DNA of 64,000 nt from Megalopta genalis (GCF_051020955.1 NC_135016.1:32185131-32249130), one strand, 5' to 3'; shown: positions 20,551-33,738, counted from the first letter of the stretch. Program-made: numbers and translations. Notes: generated from the sequence alone by a model not told the origin.

Positions 20551-23500
20551 GTTAACCCTCTCGGTTTCAGAACAATTTTTCGATAATATTACTAAATAAC
20601 ATTTTGCAATAATACTAGTCGTATTATTCGATAAACGTTTACCGTGGCTAATGTTATTATTATAAACTACGACTGTAAAATTTATTTTTCCATTAACAGT
20701 GGAACTTTTTATTCGTATAAAATTCATGAAAAAATGTTACAGAATTTTATATTGTACTTTTATGTTGCACGATGATGGTAAGGTACTTTTAGAAAAAAAG
20801 TGATAAAAGATAATTACGAATTTAAATAAACGAGGGTACTAGGAAATGAAAGTTTTATTTATTAAAAAGAAAATAAACTTTATCTAAATAATTTACTTGG
20901 CTTAGTTACGGTAATAAAGAAGGCATCGTGCTTACATGAACAGCTTACATAAAGACTGAAGGAGATACAAGAGATTGCCAAGGACTTCAATAAAAAGATA
21001 TTAGGGACACGGCGAGCGAATATATACAAGAGAAAAAAACCAAGAGAAACATGAAAAGAAGAAAGCAAAAAAGAATGGTATATGCCAAGGGAACAATAGG
21101 CACACTTTAATCCTCCAAATATCTTGTGCAATGAATTCCTCGCCTCGTTAGACGTTTTGTCGTTAGTTTAGTAAAAGTAGATTGTTATGTAAACTATTAC
21201 TTTAACGTGTTGTTTCACAAAAATTAACATAAAATACAAATACTATTAGATCTTGCTAATTTATACGTTTTTGTGCATTTGAAAAATTTGCACATCCCAA
21301 AAATACATGGAAGACCCGAAGTATAGTTATTACTGAACAGACCGGAGATCCTAATATAAATTTAGTCCGGCAAGTAAACCAAAATTCATATAATAAAAAT
21401 GAAATAATTATACCGAATATTTTGTTTTATTATACCAAATGTGGTATTTTCTTAAATATATATCTGATATAAATGATAAAATAACTTTAGATCACCAGTT
21501 AAATTTCTATCGATTTAAATATTGTAACTCGAATCGATATTTATTTGAACAAATGCGTAGAACGTAATGCGGTAGCCACGTTCGTCGCGCAAAAATTGCT
21601 TGCTGCGTGCTAAAAGAATAGAATTATTTCGCTTCTTTGCGCGGTTCCGTAGTATACGGTGCGCCATAAAATTTTTAGTGCACCGAGAGTGTGCTCATAA
21701 AGTCTGTCCGGCGGAAAAGGGACGAGCAGAGGACTCGACCGATTTACATGAGGGTGAAATTAAAATTCTAATTGCTTCGGTCGCCGACATTATTAAGAAG
21801 CCTCCGGTATTAATATCGAGATAAAAGAGAAATGTGAGAGTGATAAATCATGCGGCTCCATCGGGTCTAGGTCTCTCGTTCGGATTATTCGAATTCCTGA
21901 AATAGCGCGCGGCTACGTGCTTGTCTCTATGGCGGAAACCACGAATACTCGGTCGAAGGAGATGTAAATTCGACAGCCGTTTACCAGAACGAAAGTATTC
22001 GCCGATGAATTGCGGACTACTCGATAATTATCTGTGTACCGTGAATGCTTCTTACATCGTAATACGAACAAAAAAAAACCGACGAAATCGGAATTATTAA
22101 AAATTATATAACTGCGAAAATCACGGCAAATGTTAGCCAAATGGTTTTTTACAATCGTAGCTAGGATTTATTATTAATAAATTTCATAACAACGGATGTT
22201 GATTTATTTCAAAATATATTTGTATTTTAATGAATTATTATTATTTCTCGAAGAAGCTCTAAAAACTTATATTATATTATAAATTTATTATATACGCATG
22301 CGCATATATTACTCTTACACTTAGTACGATCCCTTACTTTTCTTCTTCGCAAACTTAGTTCTCGACCTTATCCGATCAATGTTCTCTCGATCTTTACGTC
22401 GATCACCGAACTCGATAGAAGAGGCTTCTTCATCGTAATCTCCGACTTTACTTCGACTTCGATGAAGTTTCTTTCGACAAGGTACTCCGCTTAAGAGGCC
22501 CAGCAATTTTCGAATTTCTGAAACGTCCGGTTGGTACGCCGACTCTATTTAACTACAGGCGCCGTTACCTCGATAAACCTCTCGTAAACCATCCCCAATG
22601 CTGAACCCCTTTTTAACGCGTCATCCATTGGGTTGAAACACGGCGCAATGTTCGGCAGCGTTACGTCTTCTAATCGCGCAACCTGAGTCGGCTCGTAACC
22701 GGCTAAGAGGTTCCCGTCGAAGTCTCTGGGCGTTTACGGTACATTGGTCTCGTTAATTTCAGTGCATCCTGATAGTCGAGTTCGATCGCGACGCCATTGG
22801 CTACGCTCCGGCCATAAATTTGTCGTTCATGTAAAAGACAGTACAGGCGACTATAATGGTCGCACGAAGTACCATTTAACCAAACAAAACCGATACACCG
22901 GTTCGAGGAAGTTTATTGTCAGAATTAGGGTAGAGCTACCATGAACGGGACATTACTATTATCTCAAAAATTGTAAATCTTTATATAATAAAATTATACT
23001 TGTTTTGTGATTATATCGTTATAAAATCATACTCGTTTTGTAACTATATCGTTATGCGTGTCTAAGCTCAGTTAATGCGTAATTATGTCCGACAATTAAT
23101 TTTTGCACAACTAATAATAATTAGTTATGCTTCTAAGTAATATTTTTTTCTTTTCGTAACGTTGTACGAAGTACTATTACTTTCCATTGAATTTTTATTT
23201 ATTGTACTTTCTGTAAATTCGCAGTTTTCTTCAGCGGTACCGAAGAAAAAACGTTCAATAAATTTTTGGTCGAGAAGATCGATCGTTGTCCAAAATATTT
23301 GAGCAAACGAGATGCAAAACATTTTGGCTAGAAACGTTACCAACTAATTGTAACGATGTCCGATATTTCCGTTCGCCGTTTTCATAAAAACGAAATAATC
23401 CAATTGGCTGGAAATGGAATTTCAAATTCAGAGAAAAAAATTAATCATGCGCCGGGGCTCGTTAAATTCTTGAAATTATTGAATACGATATAGGTATGAA

Positions 23501-25077
23501 ACGACGATCGAGTTATCGAAGTCAAATATTTTTGGAAACCTGGGAGCAAAATGTTCCGATTGAAAACGTTGTTATTAAATTATTATGATAGCCAACGTTC
23601 TCTTTTGATATCTTTATGCGATGGAACGAACCAATCGCGTGAACCGAGATCCCAAATTGAAGCATATATCGTCAAGACATTTGCGGACGAAGAAGAAATA
23701 ATTTTCAGACGAAGGAAGAATCATTTTCAGATCGAGAAGAAATTATTTTTGGACGTCACAGTTTGACTCTCGTGTCACTGATTCGTGGATGACGAAATTA
23801 TTTTTGGTCAGAATAGAAAATGAATTCTTAGCTCTATGACGTCAAATGAATCTTGAAATATTATTTCGTACATACAAGAGTATTTTATTAACTATTTTCA
23901 ATACTTTTTCAAATATTTTCACCCAGGTCTGAATGCTTACGCTATTATTATCTTCCTAATTATTATATATTATTTTTTATATTATTATATTATATTATTA
24001 TATTTCTAATTATTATCTCCCTGTCACTAGAACGTATGAATGTTGAAAAAGTAATCGACGTCATACAAGTTAACTTTTCAATTCGTTAATCATTTTCAAT
24101 ATGCTGCTTCGATTTTATACAATTTTTGAAGTTGTCGACGTGGCAGTGAAAATGTTAATAAGATCCCGATAGGCAAAATGCTAAGATTGCTCGTCGCGTA
24201 GAAATCTGGAGATTTCATCAATCGACTCGAAAAACCACGAGGTATCCGTTTGAGGATTTATTAACAACATTCATCGGGGATATAGGAGACTGTAGTTTAA
24301 GGTTATTCTGTTTGGCTGGCCACGAACGTCAAAGGAGGTCCGGCCGGAAGATTCAATTTAGATAATTGGTGGACGAGCGGACCGGTTTCAAAGGTATTGT
24401 AAAATATTAACAAAATTGCTCGGAGGGGTTCAATGGAATTTCATTTAAAGTGGGCTCCCACGGCGGACTCGTGTATATACCGCTTCATAATCCTTCGGAG
24501 ATATTAATGTTGTAATTGAGCCGCTGAAACAACGAACGATTATTGAACCGACGATGCTGCATTCCAAATTGAATAATAATTCGGCAGCGGAACGTGAAAT
24601 CGCTTGAATCACCGTTCTGCTCCCGTAATACCACAGTTAGTTTTAATGGCTAAATCTCGACCGAATCTTGTCTATGTATATTACACGTTTACATCCATGT
24701 TCACTTTTTCTCCTTTTATGCGATTATACTTCTTTTTTCTTTTGAATTTCAATCAATAAGATTGACAAATCATTTGTTTTGTCTCCCTTTAATTACGAGC
24801 GTGTAGATTTTTGTAAAATACGTCATTATTATTTGAATTATACTATATTATTTTTATTATACAATATATGTATAATTGTATATATTATATACAGTATTTA
24901 TATATACTATATTATTTTTATGTTACTACTGTAATTATGCAATATTATACTATATTATTTTTTTACTGTGATTCAAAAAAATTTTATGAGATTTTAAGAT
25001 GTTTTCTTCTAGACATAATTTTTCGTGATTATTTTTTGTTAAATCGAGTCAATCTTAATAAATGCGACAGACGATTT
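20551..25077. other. Upstream DNA without recognised gene
   Basis: This long AT-rich stretch upstream of the first coding exon may hold non-coding 5' exons or enhancers, but none can be supported. A solitary piggyBac-like end (TTAACCCTCTCGG) is at about 20553. The parts 21560-22000, 22300-22960 and 24180-24650 are more GC-balanced. 23940-24010 and 24840-24960 are simple AT-rich DNA. Confidence 0.45.
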
Positions 25078-26323
25078 CTTTAAAAGATACAAATTTAACG
25101 AAGTTGTAGAATTCTTTACTAGAAGCAACTCTATATTATTATAATTACAATATATTTTTAGTTATATATATAAAAATATGTGGGCGATATCTTACTGTTC
25201 GAGATTTATTATACTATTCGATGAATATAATTTTACGTGATTGTTTATGCTAACAAATAGATCGATATGTTTAGCGTAAAACAAATGTCATAAACAGATG
25301 TCACGATCGATAACGATTTACTCGATCTGCCAAAGGTTCGGCATGCCAGCCAACGGTATCGGCACGACCCCGAAATCGATGACATTTGAATACAGACGCA
25401 ACGGGAACATCTACAGCAAAGTAACACGTTCCAGTTCTACTTAACCGAAAATTTGCAGCGCATCGCGGTTTCAAGTGGTTCGCGTGTGAATCTGGTATTA
25501 ACGTTATTGTAAGCGATCGACTGGCAATTTATCAAATCAAATTTCCCACCGCATATGAAGCGCCGACGCATCACCCAGCCTGCCCTACTTCCCAACTACC
25601 GAATTCGTCCATTTATTATCAGATCAGGAACCTTATGCTATCGGCAACTCGCGTGGTCGTGGAACGAACAAATAAAAACCCGCGGCTCGATGGTGTGGTG
25701 CCATCCTGCGAAAATGTAGATCTCGCGAATGGAAACGAGATTTTGATCGGCTGCATTCTCGGGTAACGATCATTTCATTCGATAACGACTGCCGATGCAT
25801 AAGGTGCTGCCAATTTCTGCCGAGATCGAACCTGTTGGTTTATCCTGATCTTCGACATCAGGATATCTTCCTGTTTTATGTAAGAATTGCGACAGAATGT
25901 TCTACCGAGATTGAACACTCTAAAAATGCTTTCTTTTCTAATTCTTCATATGAGCCGTTTATTTTGAAAGTGGCGTAAGTCACTTTTTCAAAAAAATCGA
26001 GTTAATGGTAACACTAATTACAATTGAACGGTATCTTTTCATTTAAAAAAAAAAAAAATAAAAGTGACTTATGCCACTTTCAAAATAAACGGCTCATATA
26101 CAGGGTGCGATAAAGATTACTAGGTTATTTGATTCCGGAAACTGCGATTCTTTATGTAAAATACAAATTGTCTAACCGAATTGTAAGCAACAAAAATGAA
26201 ATAAAAGTCTGTTTATGACATTTATGTTATGCTAAACATGTCTATTTGTTAGCAGAAACAATCACGTAAAATTATATTCATCGAATAGTATGATAATCTC
26301 GAACAGCAAGATATTACCCACAT

Positions 26324-26359
<36 letters not shown>

Positions 26360-26450
26360 CTAAAAGTATATTGTAATTATAATAATATGGAGTTGCTTCT
26401 CTAGCAAAAGAATTTTACAACTTCGTTAAATTTGTATCTTTTAAAAAAAT
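25078..26450. repeat. Long inverted repeat, arms about 225-245 bp
   Basis: The left arm 25078-25302 (AAAGATACAAATTTAACGAA ... AAATGTCATAAACAGATG) is repeated in inverse orientation at 26204-26450, with mismatches, small indels and a (TA)n expansion at about 26330-26357. The 900-bp spacer contains GC-balanced sequence, one AAGTGGC-family element (25952-26095) and a lone ACAGGGTGCG terminus. Either a foldback transposon or an inverted local duplication. Confidence 0.85.
25952..26095. mobile_element. GAGCCGTTTATTTTGAAAG-family MITE, 144 bp
   Basis: Termini GAGCCGTTTATTTTGAAAGT and inverse; 4-bp target duplication ATAT (25948-25951, 26096-26099). Inner repeat GTGGCGTAAGTCACTTT. It is the shortest copy of the family also found at 33999, 47057 and 57899. 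Confidence 0.85.
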
Positions 26451-26787
26451 CGTACTTTTTCTTTTAGTATCTTTAACGAATTAAAAAGAAGATAGAGACG
26501 TGTTAAATTTTTTTAGTACGGTTACGGTTTCGTATTCCTTATAGTAATTGTTCTTATGTGTATATAATTATTATAAGTCCACAGTCTATTGATTTACGTG
26601 TTTGTACTTTGTCCTCAAACTAAATCACGCTGCCTTCTATCGGCAAGATCAATATAGCAAGTTCATTCTTTCTTAAATCATTTTAATAGTTTAGAAATAA
26701 CAGATTGACAGTTAAAAGTTCCTTTAATCTTCACGCTACTTGAAATCATAACTACCCAAATTTTGTCACAAATGCATAAAATCCGCA
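26138..26787. mobile_element. Old MITE, GACTGCGG type, interrupted by an inverted-repeat arm
   Basis: Left end ACTGCGATTCTTTATGTAAA with the family phrase AATTGTCTAACCGAATTGTA; right end ACAAATGCATAAAATCCGCA GTCT. The right arm of the long inverted repeat (26204-26450) lies inside. Boundaries are approximate. Confidence 0.5.
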
Positions 26788-28450
26788 GTCTAGCAATGTC
26801 CGTTGAGTCCGAACGTGTATCTAGCAGCAGATTTTTAAAGTCGACCTTTTCGTGATCGAAGTCTCCGATGAAAAAAAAAATGTATTTTACATTTCCGTCG
26901 TATTTTTTGACGCAGAGTCAGTCAACGAATCTCGCGCGCGGTGACAACAAACGTCGGGGAACAAGCATACGCGGATGGAAGCCGGATAGTGGAAAAAAGA
27001 ACAAAGAAGTTCTCGCACGGAGAGCGAGGCGATGTTCCACTTTATCAACCACTGTCACGTTCATTACGCGTCCCTCTGCAAACGTATTACACACCTGTAC
27101 TGCAAATTGTAAAACTCATTTCGAATTCATTCCGGATACGAGCAAATATCAAACGAGCTTTTAGTTCGAATTACTGTGAACTAACAGGGGCGCAAGAACC
27201 ATCCTCGGCGGGGCTGCGCGCCGCGCCGTTAGTTACTGCAGTCTAGCATATATGACGAAACTTCGGGCAAACTTCTGGCGCGATGAACTCCAACTTAACG
27301 CTTGCAAGAAGATTTCAAGCGATCCTCCTTTATGAAGTTTCGCGAAAAATTGTCGGGGGCGTTACACGGCGAACTAGTTCCCCTGGATTTATTCCAGGCC
27401 CCTCGAGGCTTCTTCGGATTGCAAACACCGGTTGGCAAATTTCATCGTGGAGCGACGAAGATGATGCAACGCGATCTCAACGTGTATTCGGAAGTTCCTG
27501 CGCAAAGCTATCCATTATCAGCAAATCGAATTCTTCGACGCTTTTGCGATTTTCAATTTTGAAACGGAGTTGTCGGGCGAGAATGCGGCAATGGCGGACG
27601 CTCAAGCAAGAATTGCGATACAAACGAAATATATTCATTTAAAGTAACTTTTCATAGGTTCATGGCAACAGAGCATAAGTGAAAAACGAAAATAATAATA
27701 TTCATTCAATGATTTACTTGGTGAAATTAATGTTGTTGAAAAAAAAATAGCGAATAATTATAGTCAGCGTGTCATACTGTCGTCGTCGAATTATGCGAAG
27801 ATATTTTGGTCGTTTCATCTAGTTTTATCATTTTCTTAATATTGATTTTAATTTGATTTTCTCCTCTTTTTTTGCTTAGCGTACTATTCTCACTTCATTA
27901 AAATTATTAAGAAAAGAAATAAATGTTTATATAGTTGCCGCATCTTGATCGTAGACAATTTTTATTTTGCCTAAAAATCCGCGGGATCGTAAATATAACA
28001 GTAAATACAAGATAATATATAAATTCCATAATAATACTAATAATAATACGTTTTAAACATTGCGTACAGCTGCGAATGGTGTTTTATTTCGACGCATTGT
28101 AGTAATTGTGACTTGAATTTCGGATGTGAATAATGTAAAATATAATAAATAATAATAATAAATAATACTGTAAATCTTGTGTTGAAACTTCTCAATAACT
28201 CTTGTACGAATAAAGAATTACTTGCATAAATAACCAGAATAATTTATGTCGAAGAATGAATGATTCCAATAAAATATTCGACCGAAGGAAGTCGCGATTC
28301 GGATAATTGTTTTAGCTAAATATTTATTCGAAGCAATCCGAATAATGCTCGACTCTTCTACACAGACTGTTCTGTCTGTCAGAGGGTAACATACTGAATA
28401 ATAAATGCATCGTAGGCAAATGATATGCGAAGCATGTGTATGATCGCGCG
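26788..28450. other. DNA without recognised gene
   Basis: The part 26900-27600 is GC-balanced with overlapping frames on the plus strand (for example 27283-27642), but none shows a domain, a good start context and a plausible partner exon. A lone GACTGCGG-type end (GCCTAAAAATCCGCGGGAT) is at about 27967. The rest is AT-rich. Confidence 0.4.
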
Positions 28451-28615
28451 CGTCTGACGCTAATAGAAAATGTCATCTGCGCGCGGACGTTGCGTCTGAT
28501 CGCAAGCTGCGAGCGCACACGTCGTGCCGTTTACGTCTGACGCTTATAGGAAATGCTACCTTTAAGACAACGTCGATCGCATCTGGCGCAACACGTCGCA
28601 TTCCGATGCAAGTAT
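28451..28615 (+). repeat. Diverged tandem duplication, period about 83 bp
   Basis: CGTCTGACGCTAATAGAAAATG (28451) and CGTCTGACGCTTATAGGAAATG (28534) begin two consecutive units, both rich in CGCACACGTCG-like sequence. The overlapping frames are not considered coding. Confidence 0.6.
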
Positions 28616-28661
28616 TACGGACGACGGGGCGTAAAGGGAAAAAGGCCCCGATGCCATCTCT

Positions 28662-28752
28662 CTGTCTCTCTCTCTCTCTCACTCTCACTCTCTCTCTCTC
28701 TTACACACACACACGCACGCACACACACTTTCTCTCTCTCTCTTTCTCTCGG
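28662..28752 (+). repeat. Compound (TC)n-(AC)n-(TC)n microsatellite
   Basis: CTCTCTCT runs flank an ACACACACGCACGCACACAC block. The frames encoding SLSLSL/THTHT here are artefacts of the repeat. Confidence 0.95.
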
Positions 28753-29430
28753 TTATTCCGTACCTTTATTTCCTACGGTTGGCAGATTACTTCGACGATA
28801 TTCGGGCCGATCGATGGGGACGCACGCGAGAGCTGCATTACGTGCCACCATTGAAATAAGAGGAACTCGTGTTACAGCGACACGCTAAGCAGTTCTAACT
28901 AACGGCGGGGGCCTTCCCGGTACCCGCCATGTTAGCCAGTGGCAAGGACTCGGCTCAGGAAAGTTCGGTGTTACCGTGAACGTACCCCGGATGGAATTAG
29001 ATCGCTGGATCGCTGTTTATAACTTACTTTTAAAAGGGCTAACAGGATGGTAAGTGCCGCACGAGGAAACCCTGACCTCAGGATGGCTCCCTTTAGCTGA
29101 TCCCTATCAAACGGAACTCGGACCGCACAGGATCCAACGATAACGAGATTTTTCCTCGCCGCGTATATTTCAATTAATTTGCACCGATTACCGGCTTGGC
29201 CAGAAGAATCAAGCCGCGCAAGATTATCTGGATCCGGTTAATTAGCGATTCGCATGCGGCTGCATTAAACGGCGAATGTTGATTCTATCTGTTTCGACTA
29301 ACACGCTCAGGCTGCGAGTATTTGTTAAGCGTTCACCTGGCCACCCTGCGAAACGGAGATGAATGGTATAACGAGTTCCCATGGATACGTTTTTTTTTCT
29401 TTTCTTTCAAGTATTAATTACCCGTTTTGT
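28753..29430. other. GC-balanced upstream stretch, no gene recognised
   Basis: This part is more GC-rich and complex than the flanking DNA and contains GT-AG-like strings, so it could hold a non-coding 5' exon of the receptor gene or an enhancer. Nothing in the sequence proves either. Confidence 0.3.
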
Positions 29431-29800
29431 TAACATTCACAAAGCTTTCCTTGCCGTGAGATTTTTCTGTTAACAAGAAATATACGTTACAATAAAATAA
29501 ATAATAATAGTAATAATAATTGTAATAAATAAATAATAAATTTTGTTAACGTTCACAAAGCTTTCCTTGCCGTGAGATTTTTCTGTTAACAAGAAATATA
29601 CGTTACAATAAAATAAATAATAATAGTAATAATAATTGTAATAAATAAATAATAAATTTTGTTAACGTTCACAAAGCTTTCCTTGCCGTGAGATTTTTCT
29701 GTTAACAAGAAATATACGTTACAATAAAATAAATAATAATAGTAATAATAATTGTAATAAATAAATAATAAATAAATAAAATAAATAATAATAGTAATAT
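29431..29800 (+). repeat. Tandem array, three units of 116 bp
   Basis: Units start at 29431, 29547 and 29663 (TAAC[A/G]TTCACAAAGCTTTCC) and are almost identical, giving an exact 116-bp period. Each includes TTGCCGTGAGATTTTTCTGT and an (ATAA)n/(TAA)n tail. An inverted partial unit lies at about 29945-30020. Confidence 0.95.
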
Positions 29801-29944
29801 AAATATACGTTACAGATCCGATCGTGCCCCACATTTCTCTATATAAATAAATAAAGTATACTAATAAAAATGATAGGTGTCCATGTGTAATAACGAATTT
29901 GATTCGACCAATGCACTTACACACCAATGCACACATGTTATTAT

Positions 29945-30020
29945 TGCTATTATTATTTATTTTATTGTAACGTATATTTCTTGTTAACAAAAAAATCTCA
30001 TGGCAAGGAAAACTTTTAAC
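29945..30020 (-). repeat. Inverted partial copy of the 116-bp unit
   Basis: TAACGTATATTTCTTGTTAA followed by AAAAATCTCATGGCAAGGAA is the inverse of the unit in 29431-29800, slightly diverged. The array and this copy could fold together over about 150-500 bp. Confidence 0.85.
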
Positions 30021-31722
30021 AGTGCTGTATATCTTAATTAGATTTTACAGGATCAGGAAATGGAAACTGTTTTGCAACAAAATTATTTGGCTAGCAGAGA
30101 AACAAAGTTTTTCGAAAGTAGAGAAATATCCGGTTTTTTGGCTCGTAGGTGTGAGTAATACTCGCTAAATAACGAATATAATGCAATACGAGCATGCAAT
30201 TTCTATTTCTATTTTTTCAAAGTAAGTAACAAATGTTGTTCTTACGATTATTGTGACGATCATTATACCTCTTTCCACAGTGTACGCAGTGTGAAATTTT
30301 TGAATCTCTTATGATCCGAATAGCTATTCGAAATTTTCTGTAGGACCGTTGAACCGGTTTGGTCGTTAGACTCCATTTAGGTCGTAATTACTCTATTCGG
30401 ATAATAGAACTTCGCGATTTCATGGAACAAACGGGATTTAAAATTTTAAATAGCCGGTGTTTCGTTCGCGGGCTGCATTAAACAACTGTAACCTCGTAAA
30501 GCAGCTAGAACCGTATATTACACGATCCGCAGCGAGTCGAATGCACACGAATGTGCGTGCATTTTTAACCTGTGCACTTTAATATGCATCGGGTCTCAAG
30601 TACAAACGCGTTTGCATATTTTTTCAATTATGAGCTAATTGCCGTTAAAACGTTCCCTGAAAAATCGCACGGAGAAATATATGCGATCGTTTATACGGAA
30701 GCTCGTTTAACTCCAAGGTGAGGAGAGAACTCTAATTAGAGAACGGCATACTACAGTAAATTCTCCCTGATTGACCCTTAGCTTGGAAACAAAAATGGAC
30801 AATTCGGGAAGGGGAGGTGCGATTATTCGAGCCTCGCGGCTCGTTTTTACCGCTGTCGACAAGGTGCACAATAAATATGAATTATTATTATTCTTTTTTA
30901 AATAAATAAATAAATATGAATAATATAATAAATATAATATAATGAATATATAATATAAATAATTATATATAATTAATTAATAATAATAATATAAATAAAT
31001 ATATATTATTAATTGTATATAATTATTATAATTTTATAATTATATAAACATTAATAATATAAATAATTAATATAATATAAATAAATATAATAAATATGAA
31101 TTATTATTATTATTTTTCTTCTAAGAAATTATTACAATCGGAAATGTTCGAATCGCCGTAGCTGTGAAGAGGTACGACAATGATTTAACTGTATGATAAT
31201 GATTTAACTATAAAATGTATCTTTTAATCGCCACGAAATTATAACACAGACGAAAACTAATCCTTCTAAATTTTCTCGCGCATCGTACATTTCGCAGTAG
31301 AAGTCCGCGGTTTCCGTGTGACACGTGTATCCCAGTTTACAGCGAGCCTTAAGTCAACAACAAGATTAATTATTTCTCGTTCCTGCATTTTTTCGTAAAC
31401 TCCATACATTTTCATCAGCGCGCGCGGTCCCGTAAAATATCGTTGTTATAGCGAACGTAGGAAGAATGAGTAATGGCGTTCGTGCTTATTCATTTTCGTG
31501 CACCGTGTAACCGCTACGGTTGTCGCGCGGAAAACGTTTCAGAAAACTGCTTCGTATTTTTTCATTTAACGAACGTTACGCGTCCATTGCCAATGGGGAA
31601 ACGATATGCGAAGTCAACGTTCGCGTTGCTTCGAATGCACGCTTGCGATCTAGATCGTTTTCTGGTGCAACACATTTATCATTAAGAAATTGTATCATAA
31701 ACTCTGTGTCGGTGTACTATTT
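30021..31722. other. DNA without recognised gene
   Basis: Includes half of a CAGTAATGTC-type MITE (30754-30865) and a pure AT-rich simple-sequence tract (about 30880-31110). The frame around 31473-31744 has no recognisable domain. Confidence 0.45.
30754..30865 (+). mobile_element. Half of a palindromic CAGTAATGTC-family MITE
   Basis: Starts CAGTAAATTCTCCCTGATTG and continues with AATGGACAATTCGGGAAGGG and GCCTCGCGGCTCGTTTTTA, then the similarity ends; the second arm is missing. Preceded by TA. Confidence 0.75.
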
Positions 31723-31949
31723 GTGGGTGGTTACCTTGAAATAATCGGTAATTAATTATTTCATCGACACAATGTTTTCATCGACACGATTTCAGCGACA
31801 CCGCATTTCACACCGACATTGTTTATATACCGTCACGTTGAAATCGCCGACAAATGTTTACATCGAGTCTCGTTTCACCGCCGACAAATGTTATCATCGA
31901 CACTTCGTGTATAAGAAATATAGCCGTTGTTGACGACAATGTATATTAA

Positions 31950-32964
31950 CTCTTAGCACTCCGAACCATTCTGGACGTTGGCTACCAGCTACTCGGCGGC
32001 ACTTTTCGGCAGAAACGGGCATTTACAGACCCTCGTATTATTTAGTATGGTTTTGGAACTAAATAACATACCATAATGATATTGGACTTATATGAATTGG
32101 CTGAAATCGAGAAATTTGCAGAAAAATCAATATTTTATTTTTTATAATTTTGTTATTGTTTGTTTTATAATTTTGTTTTGTCGTTGTAATCGCTATCTAT
32201 GCGAACTCTTTCTCTCGTCGCCTTGTTGCTTGGACGATATCACTATGGCTGCTATCAAAACAATAGACTAACTGTCGAAGAAAACTTTCTATCTGTCTAA
32301 ACGTCTATCTGGAGCTCATCTTCACTACTACTTGTGTCATGAGACTCATTCGTGTTCGAACGTTTTGCCATTGTTCTAATAAAAAATATGAATAAATACA
32401 TAGGTAGAAAATTTCTAATTGTTATTACTAACTCACAAGATGATATCTACCAAAAAAAACTTTTACCAAACAATTTATTTACCAAGAGAAGAATCACTTT
32501 TCCGATTTTCTCACTCGTTAGATCTATCTATACCGCTCGACGCTTCAAACCAGACTGAGTTCAGCTTTGAAAATCTTTTCCTCCAGATTTTATGATTATA
32601 AATCTCACTATACAGTGCGTGCTATGTTCGCATACCGATCTTTCTTCTACAAACTTGTCTTATCGCTCTTTTCAAGTGGCGCCATTGAAGTGCTCGGACC
32701 GTCGTGAGCACGCCTCTCACGTTCTCGTCAAAACTCGCTGACATTTCTTGTATATATCTTAGTAATTTTACTATATTTTGATTTGATTTCTTGTGCCATT
32801 TCAAGAGAAAACTTCAGGAAAACATGCATATCTCAAAAAGTTGCGCTGAAATAACTGAATTCCCCGTAATCACTAATAAACTTTAATGTCCCACGAGAGG
32901 GGACACCCGAGTGATATGCTAGAATTACGATGTTCCACGAGAGGGGACAGCGGAGTGCAAAGGG
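31950..32964 (-). mobile_element. piggyBac-type non-autonomous element A, complete copy
   Basis: TTAA at 31946-31949 and 32965-32968; ends CTCTTAGCACTCCG and CGGAGTGCAAAGGG. 1,015 bp. It is the inverse of 2829-3850, with the same two GGGACA subterminal motifs (AATGTCCCACGAGAGGGGAC). The minus strand carries a 60-codon frame (32622-32804) differing at one residue from that at 2989-3171, and a short Ser-rich frame beginning MAKRSNTNES. There is no catalytic core. Confidence 0.9.
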
Positions 32965-33142
32965 TTAAAACAGCCATTAAACGGCGAATCACCTCGAAAA
33001 AGAAGAAGGAAAGATAAAAGAAAAGGAGAAAGAATTCAAAAAATATTACAAAATCGTGGAACTTACACAGAAATAAATTTCCTTAAAGCATCAGCAAATC
33101 TTTATAATTCGATGTATAACTAATGAAATAGTTAACAGTTCT

Positions 33143-33168
33143 ATCTCTCTCTCTCTCTCTCTCTCTCG
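33143..33168 (+). repeat. (TC)n microsatellite
   Basis: A run of TCTC dinucleotides. Confidence 0.9.
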
Positions 33169-33530
33169 CAAGTACTATTAATATATAATTTATAATAATC
33201 AACTAATTAACGTTGAAAAATATATATTTTGTATGTACAGGTGGCAGCTTAAATTGCTTTACTTTTGTTACAGTCAACGTTTAATGTGTGACAATTAATA
33301 AAAATGTTGATTAACAAGATATTGATATAAATATATCATTATTGCCTCTCTGTTTCCACGTTTCTTATACACGAAGTGTCGATGATAACATTTGCGATGA
33401 AACGAGAGTCGACGTAAACATTCGTCGGTGATTTCAACGTGTTGGTATTTATACAATGTCTGTGAAATCATGTCGATGAAAACATTGTCGATGAAATAAA
33501 TATTACGATTTCATGGTATCCCACCCACTA

Positions 33531-33738
33531 CGATAAATTCTCTCTAATTGATCCTCGGCTTGTAAACTAAAATGCACAATTTGCGAAGAGGATATACGAT
33601 TATTCGAGCCTTGCGGTTTATTTTTATAGTTATAAATTGTCCACAATTATAAAAAACGAGCTCGAATAATCGCATCTCCTCTTCCCAAATTGTCCATTTT
33701 TCTGCACAATCTGAACGTCAATTAGGGAGACATTACTG
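33531..33738. mobile_element. Palindromic MITE, CAGTAATGTC family
   Basis: Degenerate left end (CGATAAATTCTCTCTAATTG) and good right end (GGGAGACATTACTG) followed by TA. Both arms have ACAATTTGCGAAGAG / CTCTTCCCAAATTGT. It lies directly beside the end of the foldback element (TA at 33529-33530). Confidence 0.8.

Larger units (their letters stand above)
31723..33528. mobile_element. Foldback element with long repetitive arms, hosting a piggyBac element
   Basis: Left arm 31723-31925 and right arm 33355-33528 are inverted copies. Both begin GTGGGTGG and contain degenerate units around ATCGACACAATGTTTTCATC (left) or its inverse. The 1.4-kb middle contains the complete element 31950-32964 and a (TC)n run (33143-33168). 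This architecture, internally repetitive long inverted arms, resembles foldback/Galileo-type elements; family membership is inferred from structure only. Confidence 0.75.

Noticed and set aside
27283..27642. 119-codon plus-strand frame as a gene
   Set aside because: A second frame is open over the same bases, no domain is visible and no partner exon or splice signals could be paired.
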